Origin: CALKJU01 sp046349355 | Lineage (GTDB): Bacteria > Pseudomonadota > Alphaproteobacteria > Geminicoccales > Geminicoccaceae | Direction: 5' to 3' | DNA: 64,000 nucleotides | Assembly: GCA_046349355.1 (NCBI GenBank) | Contig: JAXMCM010000022.1 | Coordinates: 124,001 to 188,000 of the forward strand | In this document: positions 33,054 through 41,571 of the stretch, one piece after another | Layout: the number at the start of each line of letters is the position of its first letter | Position numbering within the stretch: position 1 is the stretch's first letter | The notes under the pieces: generated by a model | What the model saw: only the letters and a program-made list of their open reading frames with translations | Database searches by the model: none | What the model was told of the DNA's origin: nothing | Translations under genes and position numbers: made by a program

Positions 33054-34391
33054 ATGCGTATCGCGATGATCGGCACCGGCTATGTCGGCCTGGTGTCGGG
33101 CGCCTGCTTTGCCGAGTTCGGCCTCGACGTCACCTGCGTCGACAAGGACGCGGCGAAGATCGAGAAGCTGAATGCCGGCCAGATCCCGATCTACGAGCCC
33201 GGCCTCGACGATCTGGTGGCGCGGCACAAGGCCGGCGGTCGGCTGCGCTTCACCACCGACCTGCGCGATGCCGTCGACGGTGCCGATGCCGTGTTCATCG
33301 CCGTCGGCACGCCCAGCCGGCGCGGCGACGGTCACGCCGACCTCACCTACGTGTTCGCCGCCGCCGCCGAGATCGCCGATTCGCTGAAGGCGCCGGCGGT
33401 CGTCGTCACCAAGTCGACCGTGCCGGTCGGCACCGGCCGCAAGCTGCAGCAGATCTTCGCCAGCCGCCGCCCCGACCTCGAGATCGACGTCGCCTCCAAT
33501 CCCGAGTTCCTGCGCGAGGGCTCGGCGATCGAGGACTTCCTGCATCCCGACCGCGTCGTCTGCGGGGTGGAGAGCGACCGGGCGCGCGACGTGCTGGCCC
33601 GCGCCTACCGGCCGCTGAACCTGATCGAGACGCCGATCCTGTTCACGACGCTCGAGACGGCCGAGCTGATCAAGTACGCGACCAACAGCTTCCTCGCGAC
33701 CAAGATCACCTTCATCAACGAGATGGCCGACCTGTGCGAGCGCGTCGGCGCCGACGTGCAGCAGGTCGCCAAGGGCATGGGCCTCGACGGCCGCATCGGC
33801 CGCAAGTTCCTGCACGCCGGTCCCGGCTACGGCGGCTCCTGCTTTCCCAAGGACACGCTGGCGCTGCTGCGCACCGGCGAGCAGTTCGACAGCCCGCTGC
33901 GCATCGTCGAGACCGTCGTCAGCGTCAACGACGGCCGCAAGCGCCGGATGGTCAAGAAGATCGTCGACGCCATGGGCGGCCGGATCGCCGGCAAGACGAT
34001 CGGCGTGCTGGGCGTCACCTTCAAGCCCAACACCGACGACATGCGCGAGAGCCCGAGCCTCGTCATCCTGCCGGCGCTGCGCGCCGAGGGTGCGCGCATC
34101 CAGGCCTTCGATCCCGAGGGCATGGCCGAGGCGCGCAAGATGATGCCCGAGATCGACTGGTGCAAGGACGAGTACGAGGCGATCGAGGGCGCCGACGCCC
34201 TGGTCATCCTGACCGAGTGGAACGTGTTCCGCGGCCTCGACCTGCAGCGGGCGGCGAAGCTGATGCGCAAGCCGCTGATCATCGATCTGCGCAACATCTT
34301 CGACGCCGCCCAGGTGGTGCGCGCCGGGTTCGAGTACACGCCGATCGGCCGCCAGCCGATCAAGGCCGAGTCCGCCGGGGAGGCGACGTGA
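33054..34391 (+). CDS. ugd: UDP-glucose 6-dehydrogenase
   Basis: A 445-residue NAD-dependent enzyme that oxidises UDP-glucose to UDP-glucuronate in two steps. The NAD-binding GTGYVGL is at residues 7-13. VTKSTVPVGTG, SNPEFLREGSAIEDF, and the catalytic cysteine (about residue 263) in GPGYGGSCFPKD are all present, followed by the UDP-binding KPNTDDMRESPS. It lies 27 bases after galU and its stop overlaps the start of the mutase (GTGA). It uses the GalU product directly. Confidence 0.95.
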   Translation: MRIAMIGTGYVGLVSGACFAEFGLDVTCVDKDAAKIEKLNAGQIPIYEPGLDDLVARHKAGGRLRFTTDLRDAVDGADAVFIAVGTPSRRGDGHADLTYVFAAAAEIADSLKAPAVVVTKSTVPVGTGRKLQQIFASRRPDLEIDVASNPEFLREGSAIEDFLHPDRVVCGVESDRARDVLARAYRPLNLIETPILFTTLETAELIKYATNSFLATKITFINEMADLCERVGADVQQVAKGMGLDGRIGRKFLHAGPGYGGSCFPKDTLALLRTGEQFDSPLRIVETVVSVNDGRKRRMVKKIVDAMGGRIAGKTIGVLGVTFKPNTDDMRESPSLVILPALRAEGARIQAFDPEGMAEARKMMPEIDWCKDEYEAIEGADALVILTEWNVFRGLDLQRAAKLMRKPLIIDLRNIFDAAQVVRAGFEYTPIGRQPIKAESAGEAT

Positions 34392-35773
34392 GCGCCGGCT
34401 ACCGCTTCAATCCGACCATCCTGCGCGAGTACGACATCCGCGGGATCGTCGGCAGCACCCTGCATGCCGAGGACGCCCGGGCGCTGGGCCGGGCCTACGG
34501 CACGATGGTCCGCCGCCGCGGCGGCAGCCGCGTCTGCCTCGGCCGCGATGGCCGGCTGAGCTCGCCGATGCTGGCCGCGGCCCTGGCCGAGGGCCTCGTC
34601 TCGACCGGCCTCACCGTGCTCGACTGCGGCCTCGGCCCGACCCCGATGCTGTACTTCGCCGTGCACCACCTCGACGCCGACGGCGGCATCCAGGTGACCG
34701 GCTCGCACAACCCGCCGACGCACAACGGCTTCAAGATGATGCTCGGCAAGGGCTCGCTCTACGGCGCCGCCGTGCAGGAGCTGGGCGCCATGTCCGCCCG
34801 CGGCGACCTCGACAGCGGCCAGGGCCGCGTCGAGCCGACGCCGGTGTTCGACGCCTATGTCGCCCGCCTGCTGCAGGACTATGCCGGCAGCCGGGCCCTG
34901 TCGGTGGTCTGGGACGCCGGCAACGGCGCCGCCGGGCCGGTGATGGAGGCGCTGGCGGCGAAGCTGCCGGGCACGCACCGCTGCCTCTTCGCCGAGGTCG
35001 ACGGCAACTTCCCGAACCACCATCCCGACCCGACCGTTCCGGAGAATCTCGAGCACCTGATCGCCGAGGTCGCCGCCACCGGGGCCGAGATCGGCATCGG
35101 CTTCGACGGTGACGGCGACCGCATCGGCGTCGTCGACGGCCGCGGCCGCGTCGTCTGGGGCGACCAGCTCTTGCAGATCCTCGCCGCCGAGATCCTGCCG
35201 CGCTACCCCGGCGCCACGATCATCGCCGACGTCAAGGCCAGCCAGACCCTGTTCGACCGCATCGCCGCGCTGGGCGGCACGCCGTTGATGTGGAAGACCG
35301 GCCACTCGCTCATCAAGGCCAAGATGATCGAGGTCAAGGCGCCGATGTCCGGCGAGATGTCCGGGCACATCTTCTACAAGGACCGGTTCTACGGCCACGA
35401 CGACGCGCTCTACGTCGCCATCCGCCTGCTCTCCATCCTCGCCTCCGGCGAGCGCACGCTGGCCGACTGGCTGGACGGCATGGCGCCGACCTTCACCACG
35501 CCCGAGGTCCGCTTCGACTGCGAGGAGGACCGCAAGTTCAAGGCGATCGAGGAGGTCCGTGCCAACCTCGCCGCCGCCGGTGCCGAGGTCACCGCCATCG
35601 ACGGCGTGCGCGTCAACGAGGCCGACGGCTGGTGGCTCCTGCGCGCCTCCAACACCCAGGCGGTCATCGTCGCCCGGGCGGAATCGGCGAGCGAGGCCGG
35701 TCTAGAGCGGCTGAAGGAGCGGGTCCGGACCGAGCTGCGCCGGGTCGGCATCGAGCCGCCGGCGAGCTTCTAG
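34388..35773 (+). CDS. Phosphomannomutase/phosphoglucomutase
   Basis: A 461-residue alpha-D-phosphohexomutase interconverting the 1- and 6-phosphates of mannose or glucose. The phosphoserine site is VTGSHNPP, with Ser at about residue 106. The metal-binding loop is FDGDGDRIG, the sugar-recognition loop contains GEMSGH, and the C-terminal phosphate-binding loop is RASNTQAV. This is the AlgC/ManB type with dual specificity. The GTG start overlaps the ugd stop. Coupled to galU and ugd, it would supply glucose-1-phosphate to GalU. Confidence 0.9.
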   Translation: MSAGYRFNPTILREYDIRGIVGSTLHAEDARALGRAYGTMVRRRGGSRVCLGRDGRLSSPMLAAALAEGLVSTGLTVLDCGLGPTPMLYFAVHHLDADGGIQVTGSHNPPTHNGFKMMLGKGSLYGAAVQELGAMSARGDLDSGQGRVEPTPVFDAYVARLLQDYAGSRALSVVWDAGNGAAGPVMEALAAKLPGTHRCLFAEVDGNFPNHHPDPTVPENLEHLIAEVAATGAEIGIGFDGDGDRIGVVDGRGRVVWGDQLLQILAAEILPRYPGATIIADVKASQTLFDRIAALGGTPLMWKTGHSLIKAKMIEVKAPMSGEMSGHIFYKDRFYGHDDALYVAIRLLSILASGERTLADWLDGMAPTFTTPEVRFDCEEDRKFKAIEEVRANLAAAGAEVTAIDGVRVNEADGWWLLRASNTQAVIVARAESASEAGLERLKERVRTELRRVGIEPPASF

Positions 35774-35886
35774 GCGGCGTTGCGCTTAACGGCGGCTTTA
35801 CCGTGGCCGCCTAGATTGCCCGGGAATCGGGACCGCGACCGTGTCGGGTGCGACGCGGCGTGGCCCGCCGACCGGGAGCGCTCTCC

Positions 35887-36273
35887 ATGGGCAAGGCCGC
35901 GCCGTCGCCGATCCTGCTCGTCGACGACTACCGCAGCGTCCGCCGCGTCGTTGCCGCCCAGCTGGGACGGCTCGGCTTCAGCGACATCGACGAGGCGGCC
36001 GACGGCGCGGAGGCGCTGGCGAAGATGCGGCAGCGCCGCTACGCCCTCGTCATTTCCGACTGGAACATGCAGCCGATGGGCGGGCTCGACCTGCTGCGCG
36101 AGGTCCGCGCCGATCCCGAGCTGCGCACGACCCCCTTCGTGATGCTGACCGCCGAGGGCCGCACCGAGAACGCGGTGGTCGCCCGCGAGGCGGGGGCCTC
36201 GGCCTACCTGATGAAGCCGTTCGACGCCGGCACCCTGCAGAGCAAGCTCGACGGCCTGCTCGCCGCCGCCTGA
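35887..36273 (+). CDS. Single-domain response regulator (CheY-like)
   Basis: A 128-residue receiver domain without output domain. The acidic pocket is Asp13-Asp14 (LLVDDY), the phosphoacceptor is Asp58 (ISDWNMQPMGG), the switch threonine is Thr88 (MLTAE) and the conserved lysine is Lys110 (LMKPFDA). The DWNMP-like motif and overall sequence are close to CheY. The ATG at 35887 is preceded by GGGAGCG. The next gene starts 15 bases downstream and is probably co-transcribed. No histidine kinase is adjacent. Confidence 0.88.
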   Translation: MGKAAPSPILLVDDYRSVRRVVAAQLGRLGFSDIDEAADGAEALAKMRQRRYALVISDWNMQPMGGLDLLREVRADPELRTTPFVMLTAEGRTENAVVAREAGASAYLMKPFDAGTLQSKLDGLLAAA

Positions 36274-36288
36274 GCGGCCGCCCTCGCC

Positions 36289-39258
36289 ATGCCGGGGCCG
36301 TCGTCCGTCGGCCGGATCCTCCGCTGCCTGCTGGCGGCGCTGCCGCTGGTCGTCCTGGCGCCGCCGGTCCGGGCGCAGACGGTGACCTCGGCCGTGGTCG
36401 CGCCGCGCGTCGCCGCCCGGCTGACGCTGGAGTGGCCCGGGCCGGTGACGGTCCGCCGCACCGACGAGGGCCTCGCCGTCCGCCTGCGCTTCTCGCAACC
36501 CGTCGCGGCCGACCTCGCCGCCCGGGCCCGCGGCCTCGGCCGCTGGCTCGACGGCGTCGCCCCGGGTCTCGACCCGGCGGAGATCGTCCTGTGGCGCGTC
36601 CCCGACGTCGGCGTCGCCCTGTCGCTCGACGCCGGCCGCGTGGTCATCGACCTCGTCGCCGGGGCGGCGCCGGCGGCGGTGCCGGAGGCGACCGCGGCCG
36701 ATGCCGAAAGCGTGCCGGCATCGGCAACCTGGCCGCCGACGCCGTCGCCGCGGCCGGCAGGGCTGGCCGCGGCCACGCCCGGGCCGGCGGCGGGCCCGGA
36801 GCCGGCCGCCGGGCCACCGGATGCGGCGGAAACCCCGCGCTTCGCCGTGCGCAAGGTCAAGGGCGGCGCCGAGCTCGCCGCCGACTGGCCGGCTGCGGTT
36901 CCGGCGGCCGCCTTCGTCCGCGGCGGCGTGCTCTGGCTGGTGTTCGGCGCCGAGGCGCCGCCGGACGCGGTCGCCGCCCTGGCCGGCGACGCCGCGGCCC
37001 GGCCGTGGCTGGGGCCCGTCGAGGCGCTGGCGCAGCCGGGCTTCACCGTCCTGCGCCTGCGGCCGACCGCGCCGGTGCGCGGCCTCGAGCGGCGCGGCGG
37101 CAGCTGGCGCCTGCGCCTCGGCAAGGGCGCCCCCGCGGCGGTGCGGCCGGTGATCGCCTGGCCGCTGCCCGAGGGGCGGCTGGTCATCCGGGACGCGGCC
37201 GCGGTCGTCGAGCTTGACGATCCGGTGGTCGGCGACCGGCTGGGCGTGGCGCTGATGAGCGAATCCGGCCGCGGCGAGACGCTCGCGCGGAGCACCGTCG
37301 ACCTCGAGATCCTGCCGTCGCTGCAGGGCGTGGCGTGGCGGGCACGAGCCGACGACGTCACGGTGCGCCCGACGGACGACGGCGTGGTGGTCGCCCGTGC
37401 CGCCGAGGAGCCGATGCTGCCGGCCCCGCCGGCGGAGGTCGCGGCGGCCGCCCCGGCGCAGGCGGAGCCGCACGGTCCGGCGCCGGCGGCTGCCGAACCC
37501 GATCCCGATCTCGTGCCGCTGGAAGCCCCTGAGGTCGCGGCCGCCGCGGCGGACAGGGCGGCCGTTGCGCCCGCCGGGGCCGAGCCGGCGCCGGTCGCCG
37601 GCGCTGCCGCCAGCCCCATCGATCTCGTCGCCCAGGTGCTGCCGGCCGGGACCACGGCCCGCGACCGGCGGCGGCAGCTCGAGGAGGCGGTCGTCGCCGC
37701 CGCACCGGCGCCGGCGCTCGCCGCCCGGCTCGACCTCGCCCGCTTCCTGCTGGCGCAGGGGCTGGCGATCGAGGCGGAGGCGGCCCTGCCCGGCGACGGC
37801 GAGACGGTGCCGGACACGGCGGCCGACAGCGTCGCCGCCCTGCGCGGCGTCGCCGCCTTCCTCGACGGACGGGCCGAGGAGGCGGCCCCGCTGCTCGACC
37901 GGACCGGCCTCGACGGCGACCCGGAGGCGGCACTGTGGCGTGCCGTCGTCGCCGAGGCGCGCGGCGACCCGGCGGCGGCCGCCGACAGCCTCGCCCGCTC
38001 GGACCGGGTCGTGCTCCGCTATCCGCCGGTCCTGCGGCTGCGCCTCGTGCCCGCCGTCGCCACCATCCAGCTGGCGAGCGGCGCCACCGATGCCGCGCTG
38101 GCCACCCTCGACCGGCTGCGCGACCTGCCGCTCGAGCCCGGGACCCGGGCCGGGCTACGGCTGCTCGAGGCCGAGGCGCTGGCCCGGCAGGGGGCGACGC
38201 GCGAGGCCGAGGCCGCCTGGACCGCCGCCGAGGCCGAGGGCGACGCCGTCACCCGGCTGTCGGCCGGCCTCGGCCGCCTGCGCGACGCGGTCGCCCGCGG
38301 CGTCACCGGCCCCGGCGATGCCGCCGCCCGCCTCGCCGCCGAGCGCGGCGAGTGGCGCGGCCATCCGGACGAGGCGGCGATGCTGGTCGAGCTCGGCCGG
38401 CTGCGCGCCGCCGCCGGCGACCCGGTTGCGGCGCTGGAGGCCTGGCAGGATGCCGGCAGCCGCGCCGTCGACCCGGCCGGCAGCCGCCAGGTGCGGCGCC
38501 TGGTCGAGGCCAACGTCGCCGCCGCGATCACCGGCGAAGGCGGCAGCGTCGCCTCGCCGCCGCTGCCGTCGCTGGCCTTCTACCGCCGCTTCGCCGACCT
38601 GCTGCCGACTGGTCCGGCGCTGGCGGAGCTGGAGCGCAAGCTGGCGCTGCGCCTTGCCGTCGCCGGCTATGCCGGCCCGGCGCAGGCGCTGGTCGACCGC
38701 CACCCGGAGCCGGCGGGCTCGGCGGTGCCGCGGCTCGAGGCGACCCTCGCCGTCGCCGACGGCCTCCTCGCCGAGGGCGAGCCGGCCGACGCCGTCGCCC
38801 GGCTGCAGGCGGTGGGCCCGGACGAGGCCGTGCCGGCCGGGCTGGCGCAGCGGCGGCGCCTGCTGCTCGGCCGTGCCCTGGTCGCCGCCGGCGATCCGGC
38901 CGCCGCCCTCGCGGCGGTCGAGGCCGACCGGGGTGCCGACGCCGATCGGATCCGCCTGGCCGCGGCCTGGCGGCTGGGCGACTGGGAGGCCGTGGCGGCC
39001 GCCTCCGCGACGCTGCTGGCCGACGGTACGGCCGCGACCGCACCCGGCATGGCAGAGATCCGCATGGCGAGGGCGCTGGCGCTCGCCCGTCTCGGGCGGC
39101 TCGACGAGCTCGTCGCCATGGCGGCGGCGCCGGCCGGGTCCGCCGCCGAACCGGTCGAGCCGGCGCTGCTGGCGATGCTGGCGCCCGCATCCGGCGGCGG
39201 CGAACCGGGCGCCGCCGCCGTCGCCGCCTATCTCGACCGCGCTGGCAGCTTCCGCTGA
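36289..39258 (+). CDS. Large secreted Ala/Pro-rich protein with TPR-like C-terminal half
   Basis: A 989-residue protein of extreme alanine content. A signal peptide (LLAALPLVVLAPPVRAQ, cleavage near residue 29) is followed by beta-rich segments (RLTLEWPGPVTVRR, FAVRKVKGGAELAADWP). These are separated by disordered Ala/Pro/Glu linkers at about 125-180 and 380-440. The C-terminal 500 residues are helical, with repeated degenerate TPR-like units such as LRLVPAVATIQLASGATDAALATLDRLRDLPLE. Similar Ala-rich TPR proteins occur beside CheY and motility genes in other Rhodospirillales as I recall, but no function is established. It starts 15 bases after the response regulator. A periplasmic scaffold role is inferred. 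Confidence 0.75.
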   Translation: MPGPSSVGRILRCLLAALPLVVLAPPVRAQTVTSAVVAPRVAARLTLEWPGPVTVRRTDEGLAVRLRFSQPVAADLAARARGLGRWLDGVAPGLDPAEIVLWRVPDVGVALSLDAGRVVIDLVAGAAPAAVPEATAADAESVPASATWPPTPSPRPAGLAAATPGPAAGPEPAAGPPDAAETPRFAVRKVKGGAELAADWPAAVPAAAFVRGGVLWLVFGAEAPPDAVAALAGDAAARPWLGPVEALAQPGFTVLRLRPTAPVRGLERRGGSWRLRLGKGAPAAVRPVIAWPLPEGRLVIRDAAAVVELDDPVVGDRLGVALMSESGRGETLARSTVDLEILPSLQGVAWRARADDVTVRPTDDGVVVARAAEEPMLPAPPAEVAAAAPAQAEPHGPAPAAAEPDPDLVPLEAPEVAAAAADRAAVAPAGAEPAPVAGAAASPIDLVAQVLPAGTTARDRRRQLEEAVVAAAPAPALAARLDLARFLLAQGLAIEAEAALPGDGETVPDTAADSVAALRGVAAFLDGRAEEAAPLLDRTGLDGDPEAALWRAVVAEARGDPAAAADSLARSDRVVLRYPPVLRLRLVPAVATIQLASGATDAALATLDRLRDLPLEPGTRAGLRLLEAEALARQGATREAEAAWTAAEAEGDAVTRLSAGLGRLRDAVARGVTGPGDAAARLAAERGEWRGHPDEAAMLVELGRLRAAAGDPVAALEAWQDAGSRAVDPAGSRQVRRLVEANVAAAITGEGGSVASPPLPSLAFYRRFADLLPTGPALAELERKLALRLAVAGYAGPAQALVDRHPEPAGSAVPRLEATLAVADGLLAEGEPADAVARLQAVGPDEAVPAGLAQRRRLLLGRALVAAGDPAAALAAVEADRGADADRIRLAAAWRLGDWEAVAAASATLLADGTAATAPGMAEIRMARALALARLGRLDELVAMAAAPAGSAAEPVEPALLAMLAPASGGGEPGAAAVAAYLDRAGSFR

Positions 39259-39267
39259 GCCGCCTGC

Positions 39268-39296
39268 TTGAAAAGGCCGCGCGAGGGGCCACCCTA
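39268..39296 (+). promoter_or_regulatory. Possible promoter of the XpaC-TelA cluster
   Basis: TTGAAA (39268-39273), a 17-base spacer, then ACCCTA (39291-39296), just upstream of the small-peptide gene. The -35 element is good but the -10 is weak, as is common in alphaproteobacteria. It rests on pattern alone. Confidence 0.3.
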
Positions 39297-39311
39297 GACG
39301 GGGACACGAGC

Positions 39312-39398
39312 ATGGAGGTGCCGGCGATGCGCGCGGCGGTGGGGGTCCTCATCCTGGTGGCGGTCGTCGGCCTGATGTCGCTCAAGGCGATGTTCTGA
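39312..39398 (+). CDS. 28-residue single-pass membrane peptide
   Basis: A very small gene encoding 28 residues, starting MEVPAMRAAVGVLILVAVVG and ending SLKAMF. It is almost entirely one hydrophobic helix (about residues 8-22) with a short basic tail. A GGGGA ribosome site lies seven bases before the ATG. The stop is four bases before the XpaC-like gene, so it looks like the first gene of that operon. Such peptides often regulate or anchor a neighbouring membrane protein. It is too short for homology to be judged by eye. Confidence 0.5.
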   Translation: MEVPAMRAAVGVLILVAVVGLMSLKAMF

Positions 39399-39402
39399 GG
39401 CG

Positions 39403-40356
39403 ATGGCGACCCATCCCGGTCGGGTGACGGAGCGGACGGTGGAGCAGCGGCGAGGCGGGCGGCCGGTGGCGACGCGGATCGGATCGGCCGTCGACGGCCT
39501 CGAGCCGGTGCGCCGCTTCGTCGGCGGCCGCGCCTGGACGCTGACGCTGCTGCCGCTGCTGCTGGTGCCGCCGGTGCTGGTGGCGCTGCTGTCGGGCGAC
39601 GGTGCGGCCGCCGGCGTCGGCGCCGCCAGCATCGCCGCGATGCTGGCCGCGGCCGGGCTGGTGCAGCGCGGCCGCCGCGCCCAGGCCGAGTACGAGGCGC
39701 GGGCCGTCGCCAGGGCGCCGCGGCCGCCGCTCAAGCTGCTGGGCTCGGCCCTGTTCGCCGGCGCCTGCTTCGCCTTCGCCAACTGGGGCTCGGGCGCGGG
39801 CATCTTCGGCCTCGGCCAGGACTCGCAGGTCGGCACCTCGCTGGTGCTGGGCCTGCTCGCCTTCGCCGGCTGCTGGCTCGCCTACGGCTTCGACCCGACG
39901 CGCGACAAGGGCATCGCCGAGGAGGTCGCGGCGCGGACCGGCGTGCGCACCGAGCAGGTCGTCGCCACCATCGCCGAGGCCGAGGGCAAGCTCGCCGAGA
40001 TCGAGCGCGCCGCCGCCGCCCTGCACAGCGTCGAGCTGAAGACGCGCCTCCGCCGCATCGTCGACCAGGGCCGGGTGGTGCTGCGCCAGCTCGAGCGCGA
40101 GCCGCGCGAGCTGCCGCGCGCGCGACGCTTCCTCGTCACCTATCTCGACGGCACCCGCGACGTCGTCAGCAAGTATGCCGAGCAGCAGCACAGCCTCGGC
40201 GACACCCCGCTCGGCGAGAACTTCCGCCGCGTGCTGACCACCGTCGAGCAGGTCTTCCTCGAGCAGGAGGAGGTCCTGCGGCGCAACGAGGCGCTCGATC
40301 TCGACGTGCAGATCGAGGTGCTCGAGACCCAACTGAAGCGCGAAGGCGTCGCCTGA
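39403..40356 (+). CDS. XpaC-family protein (5-bromo-4-chloroindolyl phosphate hydrolysis family)
   Basis: A 317-residue membrane protein of the XpaC type, a family usually found next to telA. Hydrophobic helices lie at about 45-65, 70-85, 112-130 and 144-160. A soluble C-terminal helical domain follows, rich in charged heptads (IAEAEGKLAEIERAAAALHS, RRVLTTVEQVFLEQEEVL) and holding the family motif FLVTYLDGTRDVVSKYAE. The family name comes from a Bacillus gene linked to chromogenic phosphate hydrolysis; the biochemical role is unknown. It starts four bases after the 28-residue peptide gene and is followed by telA in 25 bases. Confidence 0.8.
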   Translation: MATHPGRVTERTVEQRRGGRPVATRIGSAVDGLEPVRRFVGGRAWTLTLLPLLLVPPVLVALLSGDGAAAGVGAASIAAMLAAAGLVQRGRRAQAEYEARAVARAPRPPLKLLGSALFAGACFAFANWGSGAGIFGLGQDSQVGTSLVLGLLAFAGCWLAYGFDPTRDKGIAEEVAARTGVRTEQVVATIAEAEGKLAEIERAAAALHSVELKTRLRRIVDQGRVVLRQLEREPRELPRARRFLVTYLDGTRDVVSKYAEQQHSLGDTPLGENFRRVLTTVEQVFLEQEEVLRRNEALDLDVQIEVLETQLKREGVA

Positions 40357-40381
40357 CGCGCCCCGTCCCCCCGGAGGCACC

Positions 40382-41533
40382 ATGACCACCCCCCAGACCG
40401 CGGCGCCGGCCGCCCCCGCCGACCTTGCCGCGAGCCTCGCCACCCTCGGCAAGGAGGCCACGAGCGACCTCGAGATCCGCCTCGAGGGCGACATGCCGGC
40501 GCGCATCGCCGCGGCCATGGCCGAGCTCGACGTCACCGACAGCCAGTCGATCATCTTCTTCGGCACCAAGGCGCAGCAGCAGCTGAGCACGGTGTCCGAC
40601 ACCATGCTCGAATCGGTCCGCACCAAGGACATCGGCCCGGCCGGCACGGCGCTGAACCGGATGGTGCAGAAGCTGCGCGAGCTCGACTTCACCAGCGTCG
40701 ACCCGCGCGACAAGCCCGGTTTCTTCGGCCGCCTGTTCGGCATGAAGTCCGAGGTGATGAAGTACGTCGACCAGTACCAGGAGGTCCGCGACCAGATCGA
40801 CCAGATCACCGCCGACCTCGAGCAGCACAAGACCCGGCTGCTCACCGACATCGTCAAGCTCGACCGGCTCTACGACGCCAACCTCGACTATTTCCGCACG
40901 CTCGAGGTCTACATCGCCGCCGGGCGTGCCCGGCTGCAGGAGCTCGACACCAAGCTGCTGCCGGAGCTGGCGGCCAGCGCCGAGGCCTCGGGCGACGTCG
41001 TCGAGGCGCAGAAGCTGCGCGACCTGCGCGCCTCGCGCGACGACCTCGAGCGGCGCATCCACGACCTGCTCCTGACCCGGCAGGTGACCATGCAGAGCCT
41101 GCCGAGCATCCGGCTCGTCCAGGAGAACGACAAGTCGCTGGTCACCAAGATCAACTCGACGATCGCCAACACCGTGCCGCTGTGGCGCCAGCAGCTGGCC
41201 CAGGCGATCACCGTGTTCCGCGCCGGCCAGGCCGCCGATTCGGTCAAGGCGGCCAACGACCTGACCAACGACCTGCTGCGCGCCAACGCCGACCGCCTGC
41301 AGGAGGTCAACGCCCGGGTGCGCGAGCAGGTCGAGCGCGGCGTGTTCGACCTCGACGCGGTCAAGCAGGCCAACGAGAAGCTGATCGCGACCATCGAGGA
41401 TTCGCTGCGCATCGCCGACCAGGGCAAGCAGCGCCGCCAGGAGGCGGAGGTGCAGCTGCAGCGCCTCGAGGCCGAGCTCAAGCAGGCGCTGACCTCGGCC
41501 TCGGCCAGGGCGACGGCCCTGCCGCGCGCCTGA
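40382..41533 (+). CDS. TelA-family toxic-anion resistance protein
   Basis: A 383-residue soluble, mostly alpha-helical protein of the TelA family (tellurite/toxic-anion resistance). Family landmarks are IIFFGTKAQQQLSTVSDTML, the FFGRLFGMKSEVMKYVDQYQ segment, and LVQENDKSLVTKINSTIANTVPLW near residue 250. A long coiled coil closes the protein. TelA proteins pair with XpaC-like proteins as they do here, and recur in Ter-type stress loci. A strong ribosome site (CGGAGGCACC) precedes the ATG. The mechanism of the family is unknown. Confidence 0.88.
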   Translation: MTTPQTAAPAAPADLAASLATLGKEATSDLEIRLEGDMPARIAAAMAELDVTDSQSIIFFGTKAQQQLSTVSDTMLESVRTKDIGPAGTALNRMVQKLRELDFTSVDPRDKPGFFGRLFGMKSEVMKYVDQYQEVRDQIDQITADLEQHKTRLLTDIVKLDRLYDANLDYFRTLEVYIAAGRARLQELDTKLLPELAASAEASGDVVEAQKLRDLRASRDDLERRIHDLLLTRQVTMQSLPSIRLVQENDKSLVTKINSTIANTVPLWRQQLAQAITVFRAGQAADSVKAANDLTNDLLRANADRLQEVNARVREQVERGVFDLDAVKQANEKLIATIEDSLRIADQGKQRRQEAEVQLQRLEAELKQALTSASARATALPRA

Positions 41534-41571
41534 CCCACCCCTTCCCGCCACGGCAGCACGGAGACCGGACG

